A DNA stretch of 64,000 bases from positions 186,001 through 250,000 of the forward strand of contig JAIXQR010000002.1 of the NCBI GenBank assembly GCA_027485645.1, written 5' to 3'. The notes below the pieces were generated by a model. It did not search any database, was not told where the DNA came from, and worked only from the letters and a program-made list of their open reading frames with translations. Made by a program: the position numbers and the translations under genes. How positions within the stretch are numbered: position 1 is the stretch's first letter; the number at the start of each line of letters is the position of its first letter. This document shows positions 17,292 through 26,435 of this stretch, one piece after another. This DNA comes from a bacterium. Its GTDB lineage: Bacteria; Armatimonadota; Fimbriimonadia; Fimbriimonadales; Fimbriimonadaceae.

Positions 17292-19253
17292 ATGCCAACC
17301 GAAGACCTGCTCAACCGGCACCTGTCGAACTCGCCGAGCCTTGAGTTCCCCCTCAAAAGCCCCGGCCCCGAGGGCACCCTTGGCTACACCGAAGACGACC
17401 TCTTAAACCGGCCCAGCGGCGACCTGTTCGGCATGTCCCAAAACGCCGGCATGAGCGGCTCCGGCGCAAACGCTACCGACCCGAACATGGTCATTCTCAG
17501 CACCCTCGGCGGCTGGCCAAACGCCGCCCTCGGTGCCCACACCGGCCACAACGAACTCTACAAACTCGTCGAAGTCGCCGCCCACGAATTCCGCCGCCTC
17601 GGCCAACTCCCCTTCGCCCTCCACACCAGCGACACCTGCGACGGCCGAACCCAAGGCACCATTTGGGCAAACATCAGCCTCGCCTCTCGCAATGTCATCT
17701 TCAAGAGCCTCGCCACCCAGCTCCGCGGAATCCCGTGCGCCGAAGGCGTGCTCGGCATCGCCACTTGCGATAAGGGCCTGCCCGCCATGACCATGCTCGT
17801 GGCTTCGCTCTGCCAATTCACCGGCAACCTCCCCGGAATCATCGTCCCCGGCGGCGTCACTCTCCCGCCCGAAGAAGGTGAAGACGCCGGCACCATCCAA
17901 AGCCTCGGCGCGCGCTTCGCGAAGGGCGTGGTGAACCTAGAGCAAGCCCAAGACCTCGGCTGCAAAGCCTGCGCGACCCCCGGCGGAGGCTGTCAGTTCT
18001 TCGGCACCGCCGCCACCGCCCAAGCCGTCGCCGAAGCGATGGGCCTCACCCTCACCCACGCCGCCCTCGCCCCATCCGGCTTCGAAATTTGGACCGACCT
18101 CGCCCGAGGTTCCGCCGAATCGCTGGTCACCATGCGCCAAACCAGCCTCGGCGTCAAGCAAATCCTCACCGACGCCGCCATCCGAAACGCGATGACCGTT
18201 CACGCCGCCATGGGCGGCTCCACCAACCTTCTCCTCCATATTCCCGCCATCGCCCACGCCGCTGGGCTCCGCCGTCCAACGCGCGAAGACTTCCACGAAA
18301 TCAACCTCAAGGTCCCGCGCATCGTCGATTGCCTCCCAACCGGAATCCACCCCACCGTCCGCGTTTTCATGGCGGGCGGCGTGCCCGAAGTCATGCTCCA
18401 CCTCGCCGAGCTAAACCTGCTCGACCTCGACGCCCTCACCGTCACCGGGCTCACCCTCGGCGAAAACCTCCAACTCTGGAAAAACAGCGACCGCCGCCGA
18501 ATCCTGCGCGAACGCCTGCTCGCCGAAGACGGCATCGACCCCGACGACGTGATCCTCTCTCCCGCCCGTGCCAGCGCCCTCGGCTTCGGCCCGACTGTCG
18601 CCTACCCGACCGGCAACATCGCTCCCGAAGGTAGCGTCGTCAAGGCGACCTCCATCCACCGGCGCCTCCTGGATGCCGACGGCATCTACCGAAAAACCGC
18701 CCCCTGCCGTACCTTCACCAACGAATCGAGCGCCATCCATGCCGTAAAAGAAGGCATCGTCCGGCCCGGTGAAGTCATCGTCATCATGTGCCGCGGCCCC
18801 CTCGGCGCCGGAATGCCGGAGACCTACGAAGTCACCGCCGCTCTCAAAGGCATCGCCGAACTCTCCGACTGCGCCCTCATCACCGACGCCCGCTTCTCCG
18901 GCGTCACCACCGGCCCCTGCTTCGGCCACGTCTCCCCCGAAGCCCTCGCCCCGAACTCCAACCTCGGCAAGCTCCGCGATGGCGACATGATCGAGATCTT
19001 CCTCGATACCAAACAACTCCAAGGCTCGCTCAACCTCGTTGGCGAAAACGGCGTCGCCGTCTCGGCCGAGCGCGGAGACCAAATTCTCGCTCAGCGGCAA
19101 AGGCGAGAAGACCTAGAAATCGACCCCCACCTCCCGGACTACATCCGCCAATGGGCCCTCATCCAACACCTCAGCGGCGGCCCTTGGGGCGGTTGCGTCG
19201 AGGACCTAACGACCCTGGAAGCCGCGCTTGGTCCCGCTATACTCCCCGCATGA
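17292..19253 (+). CDS. YjhG/YagF-type IlvD/Edd dehydratase (probable D-xylonate dehydratase)
   Basis: The 653-residue protein belongs to the dihydroxy-acid/6-phosphogluconate dehydratase superfamily. It starts with the YjhG/YagF hallmark LLNRPSGDLFGMSQNAGM. Iron-sulphur cysteine contexts are present: SDTCDGRTQG, ATCDKGLPAM and ACATPGGGCQFFGTA. Also seen are AAMGGSTNLLLH and the C-terminal ITDARFSGVTTGPCFGHVSPEA. E. coli YjhG and YagF dehydrate D-xylonate to 2-keto-3-deoxy-D-xylonate. Together with the preceding FAH-family gene this forms a likely two-step pentose-acid route. Its last bases overlap the next start (ATGA at 19250). Confidence 0.9.
   Translation: MPTEDLLNRHLSNSPSLEFPLKSPGPEGTLGYTEDDLLNRPSGDLFGMSQNAGMSGSGANATDPNMVILSTLGGWPNAALGAHTGHNELYKLVEVAAHEFRRLGQLPFALHTSDTCDGRTQGTIWANISLASRNVIFKSLATQLRGIPCAEGVLGIATCDKGLPAMTMLVASLCQFTGNLPGIIVPGGVTLPPEEGEDAGTIQSLGARFAKGVVNLEQAQDLGCKACATPGGGCQFFGTAATAQAVAEAMGLTLTHAALAPSGFEIWTDLARGSAESLVTMRQTSLGVKQILTDAAIRNAMTVHAAMGGSTNLLLHIPAIAHAAGLRRPTREDFHEINLKVPRIVDCLPTGIHPTVRVFMAGGVPEVMLHLAELNLLDLDALTVTGLTLGENLQLWKNSDRRRILRERLLAEDGIDPDDVILSPARASALGFGPTVAYPTGNIAPEGSVVKATSIHRRLLDADGIYRKTAPCRTFTNESSAIHAVKEGIVRPGEVIVIMCRGPLGAGMPETYEVTAALKGIAELSDCALITDARFSGVTTGPCFGHVSPEALAPNSNLGKLRDGDMIEIFLDTKQLQGSLNLVGENGVAVSAERGDQILAQRQRREDLEIDPHLPDYIRQWALIQHLSGGPWGGCVEDLTTLEAALGPAILPA
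19238..19243 (+). promoter_or_regulatory. -10 box TATACT, leaderless promoter for the 19250 gene
   Basis: TATACT is followed by 6 bases (CCCCGC) and then the ATG at 19250. No Shine-Dalgarno is present, and the box sits inside the end of the dehydratase gene. Transcription would begin at or next to the ATG. Confidence 0.6.
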
Positions 19254-19756
19254 CCGTCTGCACGTTCCTCGCCTTGACAGCCATCGCCACCCCGGTGGCT
19301 AAGGCGGATGACCTCACCACCATCGAAGGCACCATCGCCGCCGTTTACAACGTGATCTCCGGACCCGCGGGGCAGAAGCGGGATTGGGACAAAATGCGCT
19401 CCCTCTTTCAGCCCGAAGCCCGCATGATCGCCGTGGCCAAAACCCCGACTGGCGAAGTCCGCAAGCGCGCTATCACCGTCGAGGACTACATTAAGCAAAG
19501 CGGCCCGATCCTAGAAGAACGCGGCTTCTTCGAGAAAGAAGTCGCCCAAAAAACCGAGCAGTACGGCAACATCGCCCACGTCTTTAGCACCTACGAAGCG
19601 CGCACAAAGCTCAGCGACGACAAGCCGTTCATGCGCGGAATCAACAGCTTTCAACTTTGGAACGACGGCAAGCGGTGGTGGGTCGTTACCATCTATTGGC
19701 AAAGCGAAGACCCAACGACCGTGATCCCCGAAAAGTATCTCAAGACTGGCGGCTAA
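19250..19756 (+). CDS. Exported NTF2/SnoaL-like protein
   Basis: The 168-residue protein has a hydrophobic N-terminus (MTVCTFLALTAIATPVAKA) that reads as a signal peptide. The rest has the cone-shaped NTF2-like pattern: an early helix around TIEGTIAAVYNVIS, then DWDKMRSLFQPEARMIAV, a middle helix (ITVEDYIKQSG), and late strands with the typical RGINSFQLWNDGKRWWVVTIYWQ ending. Such proteins are often binding or lyase-like; no catalytic residues can be fixed. The start overlaps the dehydratase stop by 4 bases, while a -10 box just upstream allows separate transcription. A longer open frame from 18788 is a shadow of the dehydratase. Confidence 0.75.
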   Translation: MTVCTFLALTAIATPVAKADDLTTIEGTIAAVYNVISGPAGQKRDWDKMRSLFQPEARMIAVAKTPTGEVRKRAITVEDYIKQSGPILEERGFFEKEVAQKTEQYGNIAHVFSTYEARTKLSDDKPFMRGINSFQLWNDGKRWWVVTIYWQSEDPTTVIPEKYLKTGG

Positions 19757-20405
19757 CCATCTCGTTAATCCAAATCGGCGCAAACGGGGAAGTGCATCCT
19801 TTCGAAGTTGGGTAGTCGCGGTACACCCCCAGCTTTTCGCCGATCGCAATCGCGCGCTCGCGGTACTCGGGATGGTTGATTCCCGTCTCCGCGAGCGCGT
19901 AGTTCATCGTCCACTTCACCAACTCCGGAGCGGTCAGCATCTCCGCTTCAATCCGCGTGAGGATCGCGTCCAAATCAATCCCTTCCGGACTCTTCGCAAT
20001 CCGCTCCGCCGTGAGACTCCACCCAAACCGCGCCGCCATATCGTGGTTTTCTGTCATCCATTTCGCCCGAAAAGCCTCCTTCTGCGGATGCTGCTTAATC
20101 ACGTAGTTGCTCAACCAATCCGCTACCCAAGCATCCTTCACCGTCCGCACCAAATGCTCGACTTCATCTTCCGAGAGCTGCTTCGGCTTCATCAGCAATA
20201 TCGCCAGCAGCATCGCCTCATAATTCCCCGTCGCCCAAAGCTCCTTAGCCAGTTCGGGATTCAGCTTAATCTCCTTCGCCAACCCCCGAATATCCCCCAT
20301 CTTCACCCCAAACTGGTTCTCACTGACCCCGCGCTTGGCGTTCTGCTCTTTGAGCTTCGGGTCAGCGAGCGCTTCAAGTCGGGCGAGGATGGTGGCCGTG
20401 GTCAT
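19740..20405 (-). CDS. AlkD-like DNA alkylation repair protein
   Basis: The 221-residue helical-repeat protein matches the DNA alkylation repair enzyme family: VKMGDIRGLAKEI near residue 35, then KELWATGNYEAMLLAILLM and the D-x-W-x-x-x-D-W motif in VRTVKDAWVADWLSNYV. AlkD members remove alkylated purines using HEAT-like repeats that do not flip the base. The protein is slightly shorter than E. coli AlkB-type relatives of this fold. It overlaps the 19250 gene convergently by 17 bases and marks the last ordinary gene before the AT-richer island. TACAAT sits 7 bases before its ATG with no Shine-Dalgarno, so its mRNA is probably leaderless. Confidence 0.85.
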   Translation of the reverse strand: MTTATILARLEALADPKLKEQNAKRGVSENQFGVKMGDIRGLAKEIKLNPELAKELWATGNYEAMLLAILLMKPKQLSEDEVEHLVRTVKDAWVADWLSNYVIKQHPQKEAFRAKWMTENHDMAARFGWSLTAERIAKSPEGIDLDAILTRIEAEMLTAPELVKWTMNYALAETGINHPEYRERAIAIGEKLGVYRDYPTSKGCTSPFAPIWINEMVSRQS

Positions 20406-20412
20406 CGGTGAG

Positions 20413-20418
20413 ATTGTA
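20413..20418 (-). promoter_or_regulatory. -10 box TACAAT of the AlkD-like gene
   Basis: On the minus strand TACAAT is followed by 7 bases and the ATG at 20405. This is the leaderless spacing seen repeatedly in this window. Confidence 0.55.
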
Positions 20419-20970
20419 CATTTGAGTTGGCAGGCATAAGTAACTTCCGTTACTACTGCTATGTTGCAATAATTCTAAATTCTAGAATGTGGAATGGAAT
20501 CATGCAGCGTCCAAAAGACATCCTGCTGGCCCTAAAGCAATGTTCTCCCGTCAGTCGAAGAGCGCAGTATCGCAACCGCAAGTTCGGCCCACCCTTCAAC
20601 CCGCAAATCCTAGAACCGGAAGGTGTAGGCCCTTTTAAGCGAGCTTTCGAAGGAAGTTCTCGTGCCATCGATTGCGAACCGATCTTTATGACCGTGCCCA
20701 TCGCCGCTACCGAAGGCCCGCGCTTTATGAGTATCTCGCTCTCGTAGACGCCGTTCGGAGTGGATACGCACGAAAGCCACTCATTGCGAAGACAGAACTA
20801 AAAAGTCCAAAAAATGAGCTAGACCTCAACACAACCACGAGACGGTGGCCAAACTCAGTTCAGAACTTCGAACGGAGATGGCTTCAAGCATATTGCAGTA
20901 AAGGGCCGTAGCGTAAATCTCAAGAATGCGATGCTCATCGAAAGCAACGATGTTTTAGCTAAAATAGTTA
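20419..20970. other. AT-rich left edge of the island, no supported gene
   Basis: About 550 bases are visibly AT-richer than the core genes. Plus-strand open frames at 20427-20747 (106 codons) and 20672-20911 resemble no family I know, and I do not call them. It contains the 10-base palindrome ATTCTAGAAT (20479-20488). The 12-base palindrome TTTTAGCTAAAA (20953-20964) lies 7 bases past the stop of the large NTPase and could be a weak terminator. No duplicate of the tRNA-Ala 3' end was found by eye, so no attachment site is claimed. Confidence 0.5.
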
Positions 20971-23900
20971 TCATGCAGATGGCTTTGTAATCCTGTAATT
21001 TCCTTTAATGTCTCCCCCAACGACGTACCGGTAACACCCGTCAAACTCGGTGTAAGGGTATTGTGCGTTGTCCATAATGGTCTTTTCACCTTGAAACGTC
21101 CAGATTAAGTCAAGGCCTCTTTCAATAAGGAACGACTCTAAAAAGCTTCTCCTTACCTCAAGGCGAGGTCTTCCGCCGCCTACGAGTGTTGGGTCCTTTA
21201 CGACCAAGATGCCCTTTGCGTCCAGCCACTCGCCTTGACGCCCGCTCCAGCGCAAATTAGCCTCAGCGGCAAACCACGGCGCAGGTACGGCGACAGAGGT
21301 ACTTCCATCAAATGAGTTGTCACCCTCTGGAGTGAAGTAACTCCACCGAGTTGCCAGAACTGGATGCGGAAGTGCAGGTTTTGAACTTTTGCTCCAGTCC
21401 TCATAGCCCCATCCGCTATCAGGATCCAGAAGGTGCTTCCAAGCTGGGCTCCAATACAGCTCGCCGAAGAAGATGTCTCTCAGATCCCCTCCCACGGGCA
21501 TCCTTAAAGTGGAAAACCTGGCGGTATCAAGGAAACTGCAAACTGAGTCAACATGTTCAGTTCGAACGAAGTAACCGTGAATCCAGTAGCGTAATACCCG
21601 ATAATCGCTTCGGCTGCCGAGCTCCTCCTCTGGTCGCAACGGATCACTCCATTCAGGACTGCAATCAAGAGTGACCCAGTCGGCATTGCCGGTAAGGACA
21701 ATTCCTTTGACGCCTGGTAGATCGGATGTATTCTGAAGCCAGTCATCATCCATGTCATATGGTGAAAATGGGTCCGTGTCCAGTTCCAGTTCTTCTTCGT
21801 TTACTTGTGGCTTTCCGCAATGTATGAAGCTCGGGTCTACATCACGCGTACCGATCTGCCAGGGTCCGGTGTATGAGCATGCACTGTGACTCCAAGGGTT
21901 GAGGAAGTGATAGTTGTCGGCGGTCAAGGCCAAGAACTCGGTATATGCAATCCAGCGATATTTGTGAGCGATCAAGCCTATTGAGCGTTCATTATGTCTA
22001 TAGTTTAGCATGCGCAAGTAATGGCCATCATGATCTCCAAACTTCTCCTTTGTCCAGCCGAAATGCAGAGTACGAGACGTCACCCATGCCCGCAGACGTT
22101 CTTTTTCCATTTTCTCGCCGTTCGTCCAATCAACCTTTCCAAGAAGATATGGAATGACGAAGTTTCTTGCTTCCCGTCTTTCATCTGATGGTAGCAGGCT
22201 GCAGACTTGGTTTGTTAACTCCTTGATGAGCCCTTCAACTCGCACCTCTTGTGCTGTTTGCTCCCCTGTTGGGGGCGTCTTCAAAATCGATGGCAATTTC
22301 AAATATTGCACCTGTTCTAGCGCGAGTTTGGCACTCGTATAGGCATCTTTCACCCCGTCGGTAAGTCGGTCCTCGAACGCTTGTAAACGGCTCACCGGGT
22401 GCATAGGAATTGGTTTTGAAAGTCGTACGTTACTGAACATATCGACGCGTAACACATGTGCTCCATAATATTTCTCCATGATGTCGTCGCTGCCTTGGTC
22501 ATAGATGCCGGCTTCGACTCGATCCGCGTCGGACATTTCAGATCTAAACTGTGCCTTGTACACATAAGACTCGGCACTCGGAATGTGTTTAGGCCAGCGG
22601 CTGCCATATGGTGGGCGCACTGCAGCCAAATCTTCTTCAGACATGGCTACGGCAATTGTACGGGCACGTTCGACTATTCCGCGAGCGTAATCTCGCGTAA
22701 GTATGCTTACTGGAAAAGTCTTCTTGGTTATCTCAGCCCGTATATAGGATGCCCACGTTTTTAGCAGGTTGCAGTCTTCAAGGAGCATTGCCGCCCCATA
22801 GATCGCTGCATATAGCCTTTCCAATACGAACGGATCGTTGCAAGTTCTGAAGTCCAAAAGCAAGTTAAGAGCAATTTCGGGTCGAGCCACCAAAACGCAG
22901 ACAAGAGATTTTGTGGCTCTATCGCGAAGTACTCGATTTGTCGACGTACAAAACCACGTTAGCGTTAAGGCAAGGAGTCTGGCCGATTCGTCGTCCAGAA
23001 GTTGTGAATCTAGGTAGGACCGAGACCAGTAGGTAAGTAATTCCGTGGTTGTTCCTGATTCGTACGATCGGTTGAGAACTATTGTCCATATTCGGTCTCT
23101 CTCGGCCAGAGGAAGAGACAAGAGACAGCGATGCAAATACTCAGCGTTGTATGCGTGCCCACGCCTGGTCGCAATTACAAGGAGAACATTCAATAACTGC
23201 TCATTGGTGGTCCACTCTAAGGTGGTTAGATGCTTCCATGTTTCTTCCGTGAATGCCTCTGACCTACGCCAGACGCAGGAATGAAGAAATGCTTCTTCAA
23301 TTATCGTTTGATCGTAGCCTTTGATCCAGTCTAACGAGGAGAACAGCTCAAAAGGTAACTTCTCCGAGACCTGGATCATTGCTGCTTCAAGGAAGCCTTG
23401 TAACGAATACCGCATTGGGCCGCGTAGCCTCTCTCCTATTTTTCCGTTGGAGGCAAACATCTCTCGAACTTGCAGCGCATTTTTATCGGCTAGGATCGAA
23501 TGGGCCAATGCGTGATCACCGACTCGCTCATATGCAAACCTTATAACTTCGACCGGGTCTGTGTTTTTGGTGTAAATCATTTCCTTCGCCAGGATCCCTT
23601 CGCGAATCAGCTGATAAAGCAAGGCGTCAGAGCCTTCCATGCTCGGTGCGCACGCTGCGGATAGCGTTTCTGCTCTCGGGACATCGATCCAAGTCTCCGT
23701 TGTTTCCGCCATGGCGGCTGCGAGCTTTTCGAGAAATGGACGGATTAGGTGTGTACTAGGCCGTTCTTTGTGGGCTGGACCTTGCTTTAGCGAAGTTTCG
23801 ACAGCATCGAGAAGGAAAGAGAAGATCCGGGTGACCCCTTCATGACCCACCGGCACCTCGCTGATTCGGTTTCTTTTCAGGCCCTCACAAAAAAGCTTCA

Positions 23901-25434
23901 GGAACAGCGGGTTCGAGAACTCGCTGGTCGCAAGCGGAGCTCCTGCGAGCTTTATCGAATAATTTGAGAAAAATCTTGTGATAGCCTCAAAAATATGCTC
24001 TCCGAAGCCGGAATGAGCTACGGTTATTGCCTTGTCTTTCACCTGCGGCGGTACCACAACGGATTCATATGTGGATCTCACGCTTAGGGCGACGCAGAGG
24101 CGAGGATACGCGTGCACGGCCGTGAGCAAGCCAGCTAAGTGCTTGCGCCATAGTTCCCTGCCCGCACCTTCATTTAGGGCATCTATCAGAATCGTAGTGT
24201 GACCACCGGCTGCCTCTGCGGCCGCGTTTAGCGCGCCTAGCAGTTCCTCAGGTGTCCCTGAGAAGCGGAGTAGCTCAACGATTTGCGTAAGAGGTGGCCG
24301 ATCCGTGAACTTCTCCCCTAGGAACAGCACACTTGGCAAGCCACGACCGATCCGGCGCATGTTGACGTCCGCAAGCAGATGAGTCTTGCCGGTACCTGCC
24401 TGGCCCGTCACAAGTAGACACCTAGCATTTGCAACCGCCAGCTCACTGCCGTCAAGTCGGATCTGGAGCTGATTGATTGCTCTTGACAAATTGTGCAAAT
24501 CATGTTGTGCAGTCGCGAATGGATTCTTTGTGTAACCTTCTGGAAGGGGCTGTTTGTTCACTTCCAGGCTTTGGCGCAGCTGCCAGCACTGTTCCAGCAG
24601 CGTTTCCGCCATTCTCGTTAAGTGATCCTTTGCGATCGCCACTGGTTGTTCAAATTCAGTTGCAACCAGTTGTTCAACAAATGCCTGCGTGGTAGAAAGG
24701 AGTTCCGCCTTAGCAACGTTTGCCGTTTCGGGTACAGCAGCCTTCCGCAGCTGCTGGGCGGCACGGAGAACTGAACCTTGCAGTTTCCTGAAAACTGAGC
24801 TGAATCGTTGCGTTCTGCCCAAAGCCTCAAAAAAGTCGCTTATTGGCAATCCAATATGTAGTTCTGGTGTGTAACGTGGGCCAGCGTCGGCAATCGCCTC
24901 TTTTGCCCTTTGTTCAAACCAATCCTTACTTAGCAGTTCTTTGTTAAACCAAAAATAAAGGCGTCCGCGATGCTCTGCGTTGGTAAGCCTGTAGCCAATC
25001 TCATGGTCTCCCCATTTATCGAAGATAACGTCTCGACCAAGATCTGCTGCCCACCGCTTCCACTTTACGACGCGTTTGTTCCAACGGTCTGTCGCTGAGA
25101 TATCTAGCCCACGGGGATCGGCAAGATTGATCGGTACACAGATCGTAAGCCGTGTTAACTTTGGATGTGTCTGGAGCGCGCGCTTGACGCTTCTATCCAT
25201 TTGGCCAAGCTGGCTATCGCCGAGGATCTGGATGAACTTCGCTTGAAAGCCCCATTCGTCACCATTTGGAAACTGATGGTAGCCTTCGACTCCGCCATCA
25301 GGAGTGCCTAATCGGTGAAAGACGGAGCCCGCTGGAACGGCCTCTCGTGAAGCGAGTTGACAACAAAGTTCCTCAAAGGCTGCATGCTGTGTCCCGTTGT
25401 GTGGGCGCAACTCACTCCAATCGAATGTCTGCAT
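20971..25434 (-). CDS. Large nuclease-STAND NTPase, probable Avs-like antiphage protein
   Basis: From the ATG at 25434 this is a 1487-residue protein. Residues about 15-75 hold a PD-(D/E)XK-like site (Glu22 in FEELCCQ, Asp46 in DGGVEG, then E60-WGFQAK with Gln64/Lys66), so the N-terminus is probably a DNA-cutting effector. A P-loop NTPase follows: Walker A GQAGTGKTHL (about 344-353) and Walker B TILIDALNEG (about 414-423), typical of STAND ATPases. The remaining ~1000 residues are helical then mixed and carry the patterns HKYRWIAYTEFLA and GPWQIGTRDVDPS, which I associate with Avs-type sensors (from memory, not tested). Avs proteins detect phage proteins, oligomerise and degrade DNA. A start at 25497 (MEPCTRN) has a better upstream GGAAGGGG and would add 21 residues. 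The gene is visibly AT-richer than its neighbours. Confidence 0.75.
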   Translation of the reverse strand: MQTFDWSELRPHNGTQHAAFEELCCQLASREAVPAGSVFHRLGTPDGGVEGYHQFPNGDEWGFQAKFIQILGDSQLGQMDRSVKRALQTHPKLTRLTICVPINLADPRGLDISATDRWNKRVVKWKRWAADLGRDVIFDKWGDHEIGYRLTNAEHRGRLYFWFNKELLSKDWFEQRAKEAIADAGPRYTPELHIGLPISDFFEALGRTQRFSSVFRKLQGSVLRAAQQLRKAAVPETANVAKAELLSTTQAFVEQLVATEFEQPVAIAKDHLTRMAETLLEQCWQLRQSLEVNKQPLPEGYTKNPFATAQHDLHNLSRAINQLQIRLDGSELAVANARCLLVTGQAGTGKTHLLADVNMRRIGRGLPSVLFLGEKFTDRPPLTQIVELLRFSGTPEELLGALNAAAEAAGGHTTILIDALNEGAGRELWRKHLAGLLTAVHAYPRLCVALSVRSTYESVVVPPQVKDKAITVAHSGFGEHIFEAITRFFSNYSIKLAGAPLATSEFSNPLFLKLFCEGLKRNRISEVPVGHEGVTRIFSFLLDAVETSLKQGPAHKERPSTHLIRPFLEKLAAAMAETTETWIDVPRAETLSAACAPSMEGSDALLYQLIREGILAKEMIYTKNTDPVEVIRFAYERVGDHALAHSILADKNALQVREMFASNGKIGERLRGPMRYSLQGFLEAAMIQVSEKLPFELFSSLDWIKGYDQTIIEEAFLHSCVWRRSEAFTEETWKHLTTLEWTTNEQLLNVLLVIATRRGHAYNAEYLHRCLLSLPLAERDRIWTIVLNRSYESGTTTELLTYWSRSYLDSQLLDDESARLLALTLTWFCTSTNRVLRDRATKSLVCVLVARPEIALNLLLDFRTCNDPFVLERLYAAIYGAAMLLEDCNLLKTWASYIRAEITKKTFPVSILTRDYARGIVERARTIAVAMSEEDLAAVRPPYGSRWPKHIPSAESYVYKAQFRSEMSDADRVEAGIYDQGSDDIMEKYYGAHVLRVDMFSNVRLSKPIPMHPVSRLQAFEDRLTDGVKDAYTSAKLALEQVQYLKLPSILKTPPTGEQTAQEVRVEGLIKELTNQVCSLLPSDERREARNFVIPYLLGKVDWTNGEKMEKERLRAWVTSRTLHFGWTKEKFGDHDGHYLRMLNYRHNERSIGLIAHKYRWIAYTEFLALTADNYHFLNPWSHSACSYTGPWQIGTRDVDPSFIHCGKPQVNEEELELDTDPFSPYDMDDDWLQNTSDLPGVKGIVLTGNADWVTLDCSPEWSDPLRPEEELGSRSDYRVLRYWIHGYFVRTEHVDSVCSFLDTARFSTLRMPVGGDLRDIFFGELYWSPAWKHLLDPDSGWGYEDWSKSSKPALPHPVLATRWSYFTPEGDNSFDGSTSVAVPAPWFAAEANLRWSGRQGEWLDAKGILVVKDPTLVGGGRPRLEVRRSFLESFLIERGLDLIWTFQGEKTIMDNAQYPYTEFDGCYRYVVGGDIKGNYRITKPSA

Positions 25435-25649
25435 TTCCTGCAGCAGTAGGATACTGTGAATTGGCACAGCGGCCAAATTTCTGGTGCACGGTTCCATGCT
25501 GGCGTGTCCCCTTCCGCTGATGATGGAGCGGGCAATTATCGATAGCTTTGCTCCTGAAACGACATGCGGGAGTTCCCTTGACCATTGCTCAAGCCTTCGG
25601 CCCCGTTTGCTTTTCCCTCTTCCTGCCCCGCGTTTTGAAGCGTTTATCG

Positions 25650-26435
25650 CTACGAATTCACATCCGTCCTGATTTCCACGATCGGACCTTTTGGTTGTAG
25701 TGTTTCCTTCGTGCACTCCAAGTGCAGATACTGAAAACCAAGCTCAGAACCGTAAGGCAGCCACTCCAGCTTATAGTTGCCGGTCAGGCTAATTGGAGCA
25801 TGCCTCTCTACGGTCTCCGGGTAGATCTTGCCCCAGCAGAGTGAACCTTTGACTTCACGGCCTTCGTAGAGGCGGAACGCGTCTTTGTTGTACGCATTGG
25901 CTTTTGGCCGGTCGTTCCACAGCGGCTGATTTGCGAGAAGAATTACATTCCCAACCACTGGTGCTTCACAGTTCTCCACAAATGTTTCGATCCGCTTCAA
26001 ATCTTTCAAGAAGTCGTAGCCGAGGTTGTCTTCTGCACCCTGACCTCGCAGCTCAAAAACTTCATTGCCTACAGCTGTCTGAAGCGCCTTCGTCTGGTAC
26101 TTGAGTTCGATCGGATACTGGACGCCTTCGTACTCTGCCCAGATATCGATATACATCGACTTGGTGCCCGCATGTGCTGGGAAGCGCCTTTCCATCCGCA
26201 CTTGAGCCGTTGGGTAATGCCTCTGCAACTCCCAAGCCAAGGCAAACTGGAAGTCGGCTTCGGAGTGAAAAATGGGCCGGATCTCCGCCAACTTGTGCAA
26301 CACGCTCGATATATCCAGTCCCCTCCACATGTCCCAAAAGCGTAGCATCCCGATGCATTCGGTGTGGTGTCGGACACAAGGCAGCCTTTCCGTTTCCCGA
26401 CTCCGCGCTATGGCGGTGGTTCCTTTCTCCGACAA
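25650..26435 (-). CDS. PD-(D/E)XK-like nuclease-fold protein, island partner
   Basis: The 261-codon frame starts with TTG at 26435. An internal ATG at 26348 (MLRFWDMWRGL) is an equally plausible start and would give 232 residues. A nuclease-like core is readable in the long numbering: Glu59 in FHSEADFQFALAWEL, Asp97 in YIDIWAEY and E110-L-K112 in YPIELKYQT. That is the E...D...ExK order of the PD-(D/E)XK fold. The C-terminal half (YDFLKDLKRIETFVE, VVGNVILLANQPLWND) matches the style of DUF-type nuclease relatives but I cannot name the family. It lies upstream of and in the same direction as the large NTPase with a 215-base gap, so they may form one operon. Confidence 0.68.
   Translation of the reverse strand: MSEKGTTAIARSRETERLPCVRHHTECIGMLRFWDMWRGLDISSVLHKLAEIRPIFHSEADFQFALAWELQRHYPTAQVRMERRFPAHAGTKSMYIDIWAEYEGVQYPIELKYQTKALQTAVGNEVFELRGQGAEDNLGYDFLKDLKRIETFVENCEAPVVGNVILLANQPLWNDRPKANAYNKDAFRLYEGREVKGSLCWGKIYPETVERHAPISLTGNYKLEWLPYGSELGFQYLHLECTKETLQPKGPIVEIRTDVNS

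Noticed and set aside
17403-19100. Long minus-strand frames across the dehydratase gene
   Set aside because: They are mirror frames from GC-biased codon use; no start, domain or promoter evidence.
20427-20747. Plus-strand open frame of 106 codons at the left island edge
   Set aside because: No recognisable family, odd composition and no upstream promoter or Shine-Dalgarno; treated as noncoding.
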